Source: an uncultured Pelagibacteraceae bacterium
Lineage (GTDB): Bacteria; Pseudomonadota; Alphaproteobacteria; Pelagibacterales; Pelagibacteraceae
Assembly: GCA_902589765.1 (NCBI GenBank)
Contig: CACIUF010000001.1
Location: forward strand, 1-64,000
Reading direction: 5' to 3'
DNA length: 64,000 nucleotides
Of this stretch, positions 9,786-20,486 are shown one piece after another. The notes under the pieces were generated by a model, which made no database searches, was not told where the DNA came from, and saw only the letters and a list, made by a program, of their open reading frames with translations. The translations under genes were made by a program, and so were the position numbers. The stretch's first letter is position 1; the number at the start of each line of letters is the position of its first letter.

Positions 9786-12074
9786 ATGAAAAAAACAAAA
9801 ATTGATCATTACACAGATAAAGAGGCTTTAGATTTTCACAAAGATAAAAAGCCAGGCAAGATTGAAATATCTTCTTCAAAAAATATGACAACAAAAAGAG
9901 ATCTGGCTTTAGCATATTCTCCTGGAGTGGCGGCTCCTGTAAGAGCAATTAGTGATAATCCTGAAGCAGCATTTGATTATACAAGTAAAGGTAACCTTGT
10001 TGCAGTTATCAGTAATGGATCAGCAATTTTAGGAATGGGAAATTTAGGAGCGTTGGCATCAAAACCAGTGATGGAAGGTAAGGCTGTTTTATTTAAAAGA
10101 TTTGCCGATATTGACTCTATTGATTTAGAGATAGACTCCCAAAACCCAGATGAAATTATAAATAGTATAAAAAATTTTGCTCCAAGCTTTGGGGGTATTA
10201 ATCTTGAGGATATTGCTGCTCCTGATTGTTTTATAATTGAGGAAAAGCTCAAAGAAATTCTTGATATACCTGTATTTCATGATGATCAACATGGAACTGC
10301 AATTATCACAACTGCAGCATTAATTAATGCATTAGACATAAGTAAAAAAAAAATTGATAAAGTTAAAATAGTTGTAAATGGCGCTGGAGCGTCAGCCATG
10401 GCTTGTGCTAACTTATTTAAAAAAATTGGTGTGCCACAAAAAAATATTACAATGGTAGACAGGACAGGGGTCATCTATAGAGGTCGAGATAATTTAAACC
10501 AGTGGAAATCAAGTCATGCAATTGAAACAAAAGACAGAACTTTAGATGATACTATTGCTAATGCAGATGTTTTTTTAGGTTTGTCTGCAAAAGGAGCATT
10601 GACTAAAAAAATGGTAAAAAAAATGGCAAAAAATCCAATTATATTTGCATGTGCTAATCCTGACCCAGAAATTACACCTGAGGAGATCGAGGAAGTAAGA
10701 GATGATGCAATTATAGCAACTGGAAGGTCAGATTACCCTAATCAAGTAAATAATTTAATTGGGTTTCCTTATATTTTTAGAGGTGCATTAGATGTGCGGT
10801 CAAAAACAATCAATGAAGAAATGAAGATTGCAGCTGCACATGCTATTGCAAAACTAGCTAAAGAAGATGTGCCGGATGAGGTAATTGCTGCAATGGGAGG
10901 TGAAAGACCTCACTATGGAAAAGACTATATAATTCCATCAACATTCGATCCAAGGTTAATAAGTGTAATACCTGCTGCAGTTGCTAAAGCTGCGATTGAT
11001 ACTAGAGTTGCAAGAAAAAAAATTGATAATTTCGATGTTTATAAAGATCAGCTAAAGCAACGATTAGATCCAACAGTTACAATCATGCAAGGAGTAAATA
11101 GTTATATCAGGAAAAAACAAAAAAAAGTTGTTTTTGCTGATGGTGAGGATGAGAATACTCTTAAAGCTGCAATAGCCTTTAAAAACTCTGACTTGGGAAT
11201 ACCTGTATTAGTTGGAAAAGAAGAGCTAATTAAAAATCAAATAAAAAAAATCGGCTATAACGAAAATTTTGATATTGAAATTGTTAATTCAAAGGACACC
11301 ACCAAAAGAGAAAAATATGTAAAATTTTTATTCAAAAAACTACAAAGAGAAAAGGGAATGTTAGAATGGGATTGTGACAGACTTATAAGAAACGATAGAG
11401 TGATTTGGGCATCATGTATGGTTGCATGTCAAGATGCCGATGCAATGATAACTGGAAATACAAGAAGATATTCATCTTCACTAGAAAAAATTATTAAAGT
11501 TGTTGATCCTAGACCTGGAGAAATTATGTTTGGGTTAAACCTGGTTGTAAATAGAGGTAAAACAATATTTATTTGTGACACATCAGTTATAGAGTACCCA
11601 GATGCCAAACAACTAGCTGAAATGGCAAAATCAGCAGCAAGGGTAGCAAAATTATTTGGTTTTGATCCAAAAGTTGCTTTTTTATCTCACTCTACTTTTG
11701 GAGAGCCAGCAACTGATAGAACAAAAAGACTTAGTGATGCTGTTGAAATTTTAAAAAATGATAAAGTTGATTTTAAATTTGATGGCGAGATGCAGCCAGA
11801 TGTCGCTTTAGAGGAAATGTATAAAGAACTTTATCCATTTTCAGAAATAGTTGGTAATTCAAACGTTTTAATCATGCCTAGCCAACATAGTGCTGCTATT
11901 TCATATAAGATGATAAAATCAATGAGTAGAGCAAAAGTAATTGGACCTTTGTTAATCGGTTTAGGTTTGCCAATTGAAATAGCACCTTTAAGATCATCAA
12001 CTTCCGATATATTAAATTTAGCCTCTATAGCAGCTTACTCAGCTGATGTAATAGATTACAAAAAAACTAGTTAG
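9786..12074 (+). CDS. maeB: NADP-dependent malic enzyme with C-terminal phosphotransacetylase-like domain
   Basis: LALAYSPGVAAPVRAI, FHDDQHGTAIITTAALINAL; Pta-like C-terminus. Confidence 0.95.
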   Translation: MKKTKIDHYTDKEALDFHKDKKPGKIEISSSKNMTTKRDLALAYSPGVAAPVRAISDNPEAAFDYTSKGNLVAVISNGSAILGMGNLGALASKPVMEGKAVLFKRFADIDSIDLEIDSQNPDEIINSIKNFAPSFGGINLEDIAAPDCFIIEEKLKEILDIPVFHDDQHGTAIITTAALINALDISKKKIDKVKIVVNGAGASAMACANLFKKIGVPQKNITMVDRTGVIYRGRDNLNQWKSSHAIETKDRTLDDTIANADVFLGLSAKGALTKKMVKKMAKNPIIFACANPDPEITPEEIEEVRDDAIIATGRSDYPNQVNNLIGFPYIFRGALDVRSKTINEEMKIAAAHAIAKLAKEDVPDEVIAAMGGERPHYGKDYIIPSTFDPRLISVIPAAVAKAAIDTRVARKKIDNFDVYKDQLKQRLDPTVTIMQGVNSYIRKKQKKVVFADGEDENTLKAAIAFKNSDLGIPVLVGKEELIKNQIKKIGYNENFDIEIVNSKDTTKREKYVKFLFKKLQREKGMLEWDCDRLIRNDRVIWASCMVACQDADAMITGNTRRYSSSLEKIIKVVDPRPGEIMFGLNLVVNRGKTIFICDTSVIEYPDAKQLAEMAKSAARVAKLFGFDPKVAFLSHSTFGEPATDRTKRLSDAVEILKNDKVDFKFDGEMQPDVALEEMYKELYPFSEIVGNSNVLIMPSQHSAAISYKMIKSMSRAKVIGPLLIGLGLPIEIAPLRSSTSDILNLASIAAYSADVIDYKKTS

Positions 12075-12660
12075 TTTTTATTCTCAAATTATCAACTAGT
12101 AGAATACTAGCAATCACATCCTCAACATCTAAAATTTCTTTTGCTTCTGTGATAACAAGATCTTTTTCATCCTTAGTTTGCGAAATTCCATAAATATAAA
12201 TTTTCTTTTTATAAGTATCTATTTGATAATTTGTTGCCTTAATTTCTTTATTTAAAATTAATGCAGTTCTTAATTGTGAGGTTATTAGTAAATCTTTAGC
12301 AGATTGTTTAAAATTAAATTCCTCTTTGATTTTAATATCATTTCTAACTGATCTTACACCATTTGTTTCCCAGGCAATTTTTGTCAATTTTAATTTTTCC
12401 TCCGGTTCATCAACTTTGCCGGTTAAAAAAATTCTACCATCTAAAACTTTTGATTTTACAGATAGAAGATAGTTTTTGTTCATCAGTAAGATTCTAGCCG
12501 TCAAATTTTTTTGCATTAAAGAATCATCTATCTGCGTTCCTAAAGATCTTGGATCAACAGCAACACTCACTCCCGTTCCAAAAATTCCTGAGGATGATAC
12601 TCCTGCACATCCATTTAAAATAAAACTAACAAAAAGTAAAATAATTATTTTATTTTTCAT
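12067..12660 (-). CDS. BON-domain lipoprotein (DolP/YraP-like)
   Basis: Lipobox FILNGCAG; two BON repeats (LTGKVDEPEEK..., YIYGISQTKDEKD...). Confidence 0.82.
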   Translation of the reverse strand: MKNKIIILLFVSFILNGCAGVSSSGIFGTGVSVAVDPRSLGTQIDDSLMQKNLTARILLMNKNYLLSVKSKVLDGRIFLTGKVDEPEEKLKLTKIAWETNGVRSVRNDIKIKEEFNFKQSAKDLLITSQLRTALILNKEIKATNYQIDTYKKKIYIYGISQTKDEKDLVITEAKEILDVEDVIASILLVDNLRIKTN

Positions 12661-13513
12661 TTTTAATTTTCAAGCAATAATCATAGATAATTTTTTTTGA
12701 AATATTATTTTTCCGAATTATTAAATCTGTTATTTCTTTGATGCTTAGTTTATTTATCATCGCTCTAATCAATCTTTTATCTGATTCATCTAAAGTTTGT
12801 GAAGCTTTTTTGTCATAAATTTTTTCTGAAATAATGATAGTCAATTCGCCTTTTAAATTACTCTTTAATGGTTCTAAATCTTCAACTTTTGATCTTTTGA
12901 ACTCTTCATAAAACTTTGTCATTTCTCTACAAATCAGGATTTTTCTACCCATAAAATTTTTTTTAATTGAAGGAATAACTTTATTAATTTTCTTTGGAGA
13001 AATGAAAAAAACGATTGAACTGTTTAATTTTGATAAATTTTCTAAATCTTCTTTTAAAATTTTATCTTTTTCCGGAAAAAATCCGTAAAAGAAAAACTTT
13101 TCTGAAAATCCTGATATTGATACCGCTGATATGACTGCTGAAGCACCGGGTATAGGAATAATATTGATGTTATTCTTGATACACTCATTAACCAATATAG
13201 AACCTGGATCAGAAACACCTGGCGTACCTGCATCTGAAATTAATGAGATATGTGATCCTTGATTTATTAACTTTATAATTTTAACAACATTTTTTTTCTC
13301 ATTAAATTTATGATTGGCAATTAAATTTGATTTGATTTGGTATTTTTCTAATAAATTTTTTGAAATTCTAGTATCTTCACACAAAATGTAATCTGACCTT
13401 TTTAGAATTTCTATAGCTCTAAGACTTATATCATTTAGATTTCCAATTGGAGTTGAGACTAAATATAGACTTTTTTTGAACACTCTATTAGCAGATTTAA
13501 AATTTTCAATCAT
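12650..13513 (-). CDS. rsmI: 16S rRNA (cytidine1402-2'-O)-methyltransferase
   Basis: LYLVSTPIGNLNDISLRAIEILK...CEDTR; SDAGTPGVSDPG. Confidence 0.95.
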   Translation of the reverse strand: MIENFKSANRVFKKSLYLVSTPIGNLNDISLRAIEILKRSDYILCEDTRISKNLLEKYQIKSNLIANHKFNEKKNVVKIIKLINQGSHISLISDAGTPGVSDPGSILVNECIKNNINIIPIPGASAVISAVSISGFSEKFFFYGFFPEKDKILKEDLENLSKLNSSIVFFISPKKINKVIPSIKKNFMGRKILICREMTKFYEEFKRSKVEDLEPLKSNLKGELTIIISEKIYDKKASQTLDESDKRLIRAMINKLSIKEITDLIIRKNNISKKIIYDYCLKIKNEK

Positions 13514-13545
13514 ATTTATAATTAAAATATTATAGTATCATTAAA

Positions 13546-14700
13546 ATGAAAAAAATTTTTAGAATTATTTTTACATTAATAATTATCTATTTTACAAATC
13601 ACTCATTTGCATTTTCACAAAATGAAAAAATTAAAATTGGGCTACTTGTACCTTTATCTGGTGATTACAATGAATTAGGACAATCAATAATTAAATCAAC
13701 CCGAATGGCTTTGAATGATATTGGAGCAAACAACATTGAAATTTATCCAATGGATACAGGTGTTGATCCTAATCAAACTTTACAATCAGCTACTAAGTTA
13801 AAGAATGAGGGAATTAAGATTTTTATCGGTCCAATTTTTTTTAAAAGCTTAATGTATTTGGATGAAATACAAGATGTTATTTTTCTATCTTTAACAAATA
13901 AAACAAATGATCTACCAAAAAATGTTATAAGCACTGGAGTAAATTCTTTATCCCAGTTAAATGCAATTAAAAATTTTTTGGAATTAAGTGAAGTCAAAAA
14001 AACAATTTTTTTAACACCTGACATTGATTATAAAAATGAAATTAAAAAAGCCATTAAACAATCAAAAATCAAAATTTCTAAACAATATACTTATGACACT
14101 GAACCAACTAAGCTGACAAAGCAAATTGAAAAAATTACAAATTATGAAGTGCGAAAACAAAATTTGGCTGATGAAATTTTAAGAGTTGAAAACTCAGATT
14201 TAGTGGATAAAGAGGAACAAATTAAGAAATTAGAAAAAAAATATACAATTGGAAATGTAAATTTTGACTCCGTTATTATTTCTGATTTTGATGAAAATCT
14301 TAAAAGTGTAATTACTTCACTAATCTACACTGATGTATCACCAAAAAATAAATTATTTATAACTCTGAATCAATGGTTTGATGAAAGTTTATTTCTAGAG
14401 GAAAATATCCAGCCTTTGTATTATCCATCGATCAATAAACAAAATTTAGAGACATTTAATAAAAAATTTGTAGACACATACAATTCAAAACCAAATCATC
14501 TTAGCTTATTAAGTTATGATCTTTTAGGATTGATTTATTATTTATCTTTAAAATCTGATTTTTCAGACATAAACAATATTTTTAGAAAAGAAAGTTCATT
14601 TAAAGGTAAAATAGGAATTTTTGATGTAAAAAATAACAAAATCAATCATAGATTAAACTTCTACAAAATTGATGAAGGAGAAATTAAAGAAATTTTCTAA
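13546..14700 (+). CDS. Penicillin-binding protein activator / LpoA-like periplasmic ligand-binding protein
   Basis: Signal peptide; KIGLLVPLSGDYNELGQSI; adjacent to rsmI. Confidence 0.75.
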   Translation: MKKIFRIIFTLIIIYFTNHSFAFSQNEKIKIGLLVPLSGDYNELGQSIIKSTRMALNDIGANNIEIYPMDTGVDPNQTLQSATKLKNEGIKIFIGPIFFKSLMYLDEIQDVIFLSLTNKTNDLPKNVISTGVNSLSQLNAIKNFLELSEVKKTIFLTPDIDYKNEIKKAIKQSKIKISKQYTYDTEPTKLTKQIEKITNYEVRKQNLADEILRVENSDLVDKEEQIKKLEKKYTIGNVNFDSVIISDFDENLKSVITSLIYTDVSPKNKLFITLNQWFDESLFLEENIQPLYYPSINKQNLETFNKKFVDTYNSKPNHLSLLSYDLLGLIYYLSLKSDFSDINNIFRKESSFKGKIGIFDVKNNKINHRLNFYKIDEGEIKEIF

Positions 14701-15286
14701 GCTTTTTAAAAGCATCAGACCTATGGTCTAATTTATACTTTTGAGATGGCTTCATTTCTCCAAAAGTTTTTGTTTTATTTTTAGGAATAAATATTGGATC
14801 ATATCCAAAACCATTTTTACCCTTAGGTTTTTTGGAGATATAACCTTCAACCTTTCCAACAACACAAGCTATTTTTTTATCTAAATAACTTATGGATAAA
14901 GCACAAACAAACCTGGCCTTAATTTTTTTATTTCTCCAATTTTTATTTTTTTTATGTAATGCATTATAAACTTTTTGAATCGCCTTATAAAAATTTAATT
15001 TTTTTCCAGCCCATCGTGCTGAAAAAATTCCTGGTTTTTTATTTAAAATGTCAATTTCTAAACCAGAATCATCAGCTAAACAGATTAGATTTGTTTTTTT
15101 TGAAAAGTATTGAGATTTGATGAGAGAATTTTCTTTAAAAGTCTTACCTGTTTCTCTTGGGCTTTTTAAATTAAACTTTGAGGTAGGAAATGTTTTAATA
15201 TTAGCTGGTAATAAATCTCTTATTTCCTTTAATTTTCCTTTGTTATTTGTGCCTATAAGAAGTTGTTTAATTTTTTTTTTTAGCAT
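14684..15286 (-). CDS. rdgB: XTP/dITP diphosphatase (RdgB/HAM1)
   Basis: IGTNNKGKLKEIRDLL, LADDSGLEID, GKNGFGYDPIFIP; ATG at 15286 preferred. Confidence 0.93.
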   Translation of the reverse strand: MLKKKIKQLLIGTNNKGKLKEIRDLLPANIKTFPTSKFNLKSPRETGKTFKENSLIKSQYFSKKTNLICLADDSGLEIDILNKKPGIFSARWAGKKLNFYKAIQKVYNALHKKNKNWRNKKIKARFVCALSISYLDKKIACVVGKVEGYISKKPKGKNGFGYDPIFIPKNKTKTFGEMKPSQKYKLDHRSDAFKKLRKFL

Positions 15287-15316
15287 CTGGAAATTTAATT
15301 TTTTCTTACCATATAT
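15287..15316 (+). promoter_or_regulatory. Candidate RpoH (sigma32)-type promoter of grpE
   Basis: CTGGAA (15287-15292) - N16 - CCATATAT (15309-15316), just upstream of ATG 15323. Confidence 0.45.
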
Positions 15317-15322
15317 GTCCAT

Positions 15323-15973
15323 ATGGAAAAAGATCAAAACCAAGAATATACAGACAAAGCATCAGAGAAAGATCAGAAAGATTTAAATCAAGATCAAAAA
15401 ACTGAAAATTTAGAAACAAATAATAAAGAACAAGACCAAGAACAGGATCAAGAACAAGAAAAAACCCCTGAGAAGAAAATTTTAGAGTTAGAAGATAAGC
15501 TTGCAAGATCATTTGCTGAAATGGAAAACCAAAGAAGAAGGTTTGAAAAAGAAAAAGAAGATGCTTTTGAATATGGAGGGTTTTCTTTTGCGAGAGAGGC
15601 TTTAAATTTAATAGATAATCTTGAAAGATCAAAACAAATTTTATTAAACGATGAAACTTTAAAGGATACTGAGGCATTAAAAAAAACACTCGAACATTTT
15701 GACATTATCAATAAAGATTTAATTTCAATTTTTTCAAAAAATAAAATTAAGCCTATTGAATGTCTCAATAAAAAATTAGATCCAAATTTTCACCAAGCAA
15801 TGATTGAAATAGAAGATGATCAAAAAGAACCTGGAACAATTGTTCAAGAAATACAAAAAGGTTTCACAATTAAAGATAGATTGTTAAGACCAGCTCTAGT
15901 GGGCGTAGCAAAAAAAAGTGAAAAAAAAGAGGAAAAAAATGAGGAAAATAAAGAAAATTCAGGAGATAAATAA
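15323..15973 (+). CDS. grpE: Nucleotide exchange factor GrpE
   Basis: ENQRRRFEKEKEDAFEYG...LIDNLERS; immediately upstream of dnaK. Confidence 0.94.
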   Translation: MEKDQNQEYTDKASEKDQKDLNQDQKTENLETNNKEQDQEQDQEQEKTPEKKILELEDKLARSFAEMENQRRRFEKEKEDAFEYGGFSFAREALNLIDNLERSKQILLNDETLKDTEALKKTLEHFDIINKDLISIFSKNKIKPIECLNKKLDPNFHQAMIEIEDDQKEPGTIVQEIQKGFTIKDRLLRPALVGVAKKSEKKEEKNEENKENSGDK

Positions 15974-15985
15974 TATTTAAATGAA

Positions 15986-16017
15986 CTTGTAGAATTCAAT
16001 TTCACCCCTATATGAGG
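15986..16017 (+). promoter_or_regulatory. Candidate RpoH-type promoter of dnaK
   Basis: CTTG (15986-15989) - N17 - CCTATATGAG (16007-16016); fits the alphaproteobacterial heat-shock consensus CTTG-N17-CYTATNTNNG as recalled. Confidence 0.5.
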
Positions 16018-16033
16018 AGAACAAATAACTGAT

Positions 16034-17959
16034 ATGAGTAAAATAATTGGAATAGATTTAGGAACAACAAACTCTTGTGTGGCTATTATGGAAGGTAGCC
16101 AGGCAAAAGTTCTAGAAAATGCAGAAGGTGCAAGAACTACACCTTCGGTAGTTGCTTTTACTGAAGAAAAAGAAAAATTAATAGGACAACCTGCTAAAAG
16201 ACAAGCAGTAACAAATCCAGAGAATACAATTTTTGCAGTCAAAAGATTAATTGGTAGAAATTTTGAAGACCCAACTGTTAAAAAAGATATCGAGGCTGCA
16301 CCTTTTAAAATTGTAAATTCTGAAAAAGGTGACGCATGGATCGAAGCGAAAGGAGAGAAGTATTCGCCTTCACAAATTTCTGCTTTTATTCTCCAAAAAA
16401 TGAAAGAGACTGCTGAAAAATATTTAGGACAAGCTGTCACAAAAGCGGTAATAACTGTCCCTGCATATTTTAATGATGCACAAAGACAAGCTACCAAGGA
16501 TGCTGGAAAAATAGCTGGGTTAGAAGTTTTAAGAATTATCAATGAACCAACTGCAGCTTCACTAGCTTATGGTTTGGATAAGAAACAAAATAAAAAAATT
16601 GCAGTTTACGATTTAGGTGGTGGAACTTTTGATGTGTCTATTCTTGAATTAGGTGATGGAGTTTTTGAAGTAAAATCTACAAATGGTGATACCTTTTTAG
16701 GTGGAGAAGATTTTGACAATGCTGTTGTGGAATATTTAATTTCAGAGTTCAAAAAAGATAGCGGTATTGATTTAAAAACTGATAAGTTAGCATTACAAAG
16801 ATTAAAAGAGGCAGCTGAAAAAGCAAAAATTGAACTTTCAGCAGCTGAGCAAACAGATATTAATTTACCATTTATAACTGCTGACAAAACTGGTCCTAAA
16901 CATATTAATTTAAAAATGACTAGAGCCAAGTTAGAAGCTTTAGTTGAGGACTTGATAGCTAAAACTATTCCACCATGTAAAACTGCTTTGAAAGATGCTG
17001 GTATTTCAGCAAGCGATGTTGATGAAGTAGTAATGGTTGGAGGTATGACTAGAATGCCAAAAGTCATTTCTGAGGTAAAAAATTTCTTTGGTAAAGAACC
17101 AAACAAAAGTGTTAATCCAGATGAAGTGGTAGCAATGGGTGCTGCAATACAAGCTGGTGTTTTACAAGGTGACGTAAAAGATGTTCTTTTATTGGATGTA
17201 ACACCATTATCTCTAGGAATTGAAACTTTAGGCGGTGTATCTACAAAACTTATAGAAAAAAATACAACAATTCCTACAAAAAAAAGTCAGGTATTTTCTA
17301 CTGCTGAGGATAACCAGCCAGCCGTCTCAATACGTGTTCTTCAAGGTGAAAGAGAAATGGCAACAGATAATAAATTACTTGGTAATTTTGAACTAGTTGG
17401 TATTGCTCCGGCACCAAGAGGTGTTCCTCAAATTGAAGTCACTTTTGATATAGACGCTAATGGAATTGTGAATGTGTCTGCAAAAGACAAAGGTACTGGC
17501 AAAGAACAAAAAATTCAAATTCAAGCCTCTGGAGGATTAAGTGATGAGGAAATTGAAAAAATGGTAAAAGATGCCGAAGCCAATAAAGAAGCAGACAAGA
17601 AAAAAAGAGAGTCAGTTGATGTTAGAAATCAGGCAGATACTCTAATTCATTCAACTGAAAAAAATCTAAAAGAGCATGGATCTAAAGTTTCAGATGCTGA
17701 AAAAAAAGCAATTGAAGATGGGTCAAATGCATTAAAGGAATCTCTTAAAGGTGAAGATATTGAGGACATTAAGAAGAAGACAGAGGCATTAGTACAAGCT
17801 TCGATGAAACTAGGAGAAGCTATTTACAAGTCACAACAAAGCACAAAACCAGATTCTGGTAAAGATGATGGAAATGATGAAAAGGGAAAGAAAGACGATA
17901 ATGTTGTTGATGCGGACTTTGAGGAAGTAAAAGACGAGAATAAAGAAAAAAGCGCTTAA
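16034..17959 (+). CDS. dnaK: Chaperone DnaK (Hsp70)
   Basis: [17 protein letters not shown]; full-length Hsp70. Confidence 0.99.
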   Translation: MSKIIGIDLGTTNSCVAIMEGSQAKVLENAEGARTTPSVVAFTEEKEKLIGQPAKRQAVTNPENTIFAVKRLIGRNFEDPTVKKDIEAAPFKIVNSEKGDAWIEAKGEKYSPSQISAFILQKMKETAEKYLGQAVTKAVITVPAYFNDAQRQATKDAGKIAGLEVLRIINEPTAASLAYGLDKKQNKKIAVYDLGGGTFDVSILELGDGVFEVKSTNGDTFLGGEDFDNAVVEYLISEFKKDSGIDLKTDKLALQRLKEAAEKAKIELSAAEQTDINLPFITADKTGPKHINLKMTRAKLEALVEDLIAKTIPPCKTALKDAGISASDVDEVVMVGGMTRMPKVISEVKNFFGKEPNKSVNPDEVVAMGAAIQAGVLQGDVKDVLLLDVTPLSLGIETLGGVSTKLIEKNTTIPTKKSQVFSTAEDNQPAVSIRVLQGEREMATDNKLLGNFELVGIAPAPRGVPQIEVTFDIDANGIVNVSAKDKGTGKEQKIQIQASGGLSDEEIEKMVKDAEANKEADKKKRESVDVRNQADTLIHSTEKNLKEHGSKVSDAEKKAIEDGSNALKESLKGEDIEDIKKKTEALVQASMKLGEAIYKSQQSTKPDSGKDDGNDEKGKKDDNVVDADFEEVKDENKEKSA

Positions 17960-17987
17960 CTGACATCTATTTGTCCAGGTTATATAC

Positions 17988-19124
17988 ATGGCTAAAAGAG
18001 ATTATTATGATGTCTTAGGAGTAAGTAAAAGCGCAAGCCCCGATGAACTAAAATCAGCCTATAGAAAATTAGCCGTTAAATATCACCCTGACAAAAATCC
18101 TGGTGATAAATCTGCAGAAGATAAATTTAAAGAAGCCAGTGAGGCTTATGGTGTGCTCTCTGATAAATCAAAAAAAGAAAACTATGATAACTTTGGACAT
18201 GCTGCATTTGAAAATGGTGGCGGTGGTAGAGGTGGTTTCGGAGGTTTTGGAGGTTTTAGCGGAGCAGATTTCTCTGATATTTTCGAGGATTTTTTTGGAG
18301 ACTTTGGTGGTGGTGGCAGAAGAAGTTCAAGAAGAAGCTCAAATAACCGAGGTTCAGATCTAAGATACGATTTATCAATTACACTAGAGGAGGCGTACAC
18401 TGGAAAAAAACAAAACATTCAATTTTCTACTTCTGAAAAATGTAATACGTGTAAGGGAAATGGTTCTAAACCGGGCTCTAGCCCAGACAGATGTACTTAT
18501 TGCGGAGGAAATGGAAGAGTCAGATCTAATCAAGGCTTTTTTACAGTTCAACAAACTTGTCCTCAATGTGCTGGAAGTGGTGAAGAAATAACTAATCCAT
18601 GCGGAGACTGTAATGGACAAGGCAATAAACAAACGAACAAAAAAGTATCAGTAACAATTCCTAAAGGTGTTGATGATGGTACGAGAATAAGACTTGCCGG
18701 CAAAGGTGAGGCTGGAACAAGAGGGGGCACTAGTGGAGATTTATATTTATTTATAAATGTTAAATCTCATGAATTATTTAAAAGATCTGATGTAAATTTA
18801 TTCTTTGAGTTTCCAATTTCAATAGCCGATGCTGCTCTAGGTACAACAATAGAAATACCCACAATTGACGGAAAAAAAGCAAAAATAAAAATACCAGATG
18901 GAACCCAAGATGGTAAACAATTTAGATTAAAAGGTAAAGGTATGCCTTTTATGCGAAGAGGTGATTTCGGCGATCTATACGTTCAGGTAAAAACTGAAGT
19001 TCCTGTTTTTTTAAACAAAGAACAAAAAGATTTATTAGAAAGATTTAGAAATATTGAAAATGAAAAATCAAATCCAAGTATTAAGAAATTCTTCCAAAAA
19101 GCTAAAAGTTTCTGGAAAGGTTAA
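17988..19124 (+). CDS. dnaJ: Chaperone DnaJ (Hsp40)
   Basis: J domain with HPDKN, Gly-rich region, four CxxCxGxG-type zinc motifs. Confidence 0.99.
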   Translation: MAKRDYYDVLGVSKSASPDELKSAYRKLAVKYHPDKNPGDKSAEDKFKEASEAYGVLSDKSKKENYDNFGHAAFENGGGGRGGFGGFGGFSGADFSDIFEDFFGDFGGGGRRSSRRSSNNRGSDLRYDLSITLEEAYTGKKQNIQFSTSEKCNTCKGNGSKPGSSPDRCTYCGGNGRVRSNQGFFTVQQTCPQCAGSGEEITNPCGDCNGQGNKQTNKKVSVTIPKGVDDGTRIRLAGKGEAGTRGGTSGDLYLFINVKSHELFKRSDVNLFFEFPISIADAALGTTIEIPTIDGKKAKIKIPDGTQDGKQFRLKGKGMPFMRRGDFGDLYVQVKTEVPVFLNKEQKDLLERFRNIENEKSNPSIKKFFQKAKSFWKG

Positions 19125-19127
19125 AAA

Positions 19128-19295
19128 ATGGGATTAGAAGAGATAGTTCCAGCTATTTTTTTAATAGCAGTCTTAATTCTTGTTTTGCCTGAATTTTTAA
19201 GATCAAATTCAAAATCAAAAAGATTTTTTAAAAATTTAGCTATTTGGTCAATAATTATTATATCTATTGTAACCATATCTTTTTATATCTTTTAA
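19128..19295 (+). CDS. Small membrane protein, 55 aa (not in ORF track)
   Basis: MGLEEIVPAIFLIAVLILVLPEFLRSNSKSKRFFKNLAIWSIIIISIVTISFYIF; two hydrophobic segments; GGAAAGG upstream; starts 3 nt after the dnaJ stop. Confidence 0.65.
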   Translation: MGLEEIVPAIFLIAVLILVLPEFLRSNSKSKRFFKNLAIWSIIIISIVTISFYIF

Positions 19296-19317
19296 ATATA
19301 AATTATAATCTATAAAA

Positions 19318-20475
19318 ATGAATATTCTTGTTGAGGGCTGGCGTAATATTAATCACTCCTACGCACTTGTTAACCAATGGCAAATTTTTGAACTGATCAA
19401 ATCATCAAACATATATTTTCAAGATATTCCTTTTCCTAATGAAAATTGGAATTCACAAAGAAATGATAGTGGTTTAAGGGAAGAGGTCAAAAATATAATT
19501 AACAAAATCCCTCCACCATCACATGATATTGATTATGATATAACTTATAGAATTTCAGGACCATTTAATTTTGATAAAAAATTTAATTCTGAGATAGTTT
19601 TTGTATTTGCTACATCAGAATATAAAAATAATTTAACCAAGTCAGATTACATTAATGGTGATCCAATTCAGCTGAGTAAAGAAAAAAAATTTTTTATACA
19701 CACTCCATCTAATTGGTCCAAAAAAAGCTTTCTAGCTGCTGGTTTTAGAGAAGATCAGATCGTAGTAGCTCCTCATGGAGTTGACGTAGAAACTTTTAAT
19801 TTAATTTCTGGAAGTGAAAAAAAAAATATTAGAGACAAATATAAAATAAAATCTGAAGACTATGTTTTAACAAATATCGGTGCAATGACACAAAACAAAG
19901 GTGTCGAGGATTTAATAGCAGCATATGGAATTTTAAAAAAGAAAAATAGAAATCTTAAACTTATTCTAAAAGATCAGAGTAATTTGTATGATAGGGGCGC
20001 TAATGATCCAATTAAAAATATGCACGACTCAAAATTTAATCAAAAATACAAAATTTTTAATGATCAAATGTACAAAGATATGATTATAATTTCTGAAAAT
20101 TTAAATTTTAAAGAAATTAGAAATATTTATTCTATAACAGATTGTTACGTTTCACCTTATAAAGCCGAGGGTTTTAATCTTACCCCGCTTGAAGCTGCTG
20201 CGTGTGGTACACAGATAGTGGTTACAGATGGTGGATCTACTGATGACTATTTTGATGATTGCATGGGTTTTAAGATTGAAAGCAAAGAAGAAAAACTTAA
20301 TGATAATATTTATCTCAAACCAAAAACCAATTCTTTAATCGAAATTCTTGATTCCATTATAAATAAAACTGACAATAAAAAAATTCAGAGAAGTAATTTT
20401 GTTCATAAAAATTTTTCTTGGGAAAATATAGTAAAAAAATTGAAAAAAGAGTTTGAAAGTAAATTAAGTAAATGA
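19318..20475 (+). CDS. Glycosyltransferase, GT4/group 1 type
   Basis: VVAPHGVDVETFN, SPYKAEGFNLTPLEAAACGTQIVVTDGG. Confidence 0.85.
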   Translation: MNILVEGWRNINHSYALVNQWQIFELIKSSNIYFQDIPFPNENWNSQRNDSGLREEVKNIINKIPPPSHDIDYDITYRISGPFNFDKKFNSEIVFVFATSEYKNNLTKSDYINGDPIQLSKEKKFFIHTPSNWSKKSFLAAGFREDQIVVAPHGVDVETFNLISGSEKKNIRDKYKIKSEDYVLTNIGAMTQNKGVEDLIAAYGILKKKNRNLKLILKDQSNLYDRGANDPIKNMHDSKFNQKYKIFNDQMYKDMIIISENLNFKEIRNIYSITDCYVSPYKAEGFNLTPLEAAACGTQIVVTDGGSTDDYFDDCMGFKIESKEEKLNDNIYLKPKTNSLIEILDSIINKTDNKKIQRSNFVHKNFSWENIVKKLKKEFESKLSK

Positions 20476-20486
20476 AATAAGAAATT

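Noticed and set aside
9739-10474. Antisense ORFs in the ORF track near and inside maeB (9739..9948, 9977..10252, 10286..10474)
   Set aside because: They lie opposite confidently identified maeB coding sequence; no recognisable domains; expected by chance opposite coding DNA.
15323-15475. Gln/Glu/Asp/Lys-rich repeat-like N-terminus of GrpE (EQDQEQDQEQE)
   Set aside because: Low-complexity acidic N-termini are common in GrpE; no evidence of a functional tandem repeat.
15448-17106. Long antisense ORFs opposite grpE/dnaK (15448..15768, 15844..16542, 16606..17106)
   Set aside because: Shadow ORFs of conserved chaperone genes with S/F/A-rich, low-information translations.
18182-18418. Antisense ORF rich in Pro/Leu opposite dnaJ
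   Set aside because: Mirror of the DnaJ Gly-rich region; not a genuine proline-rich protein.
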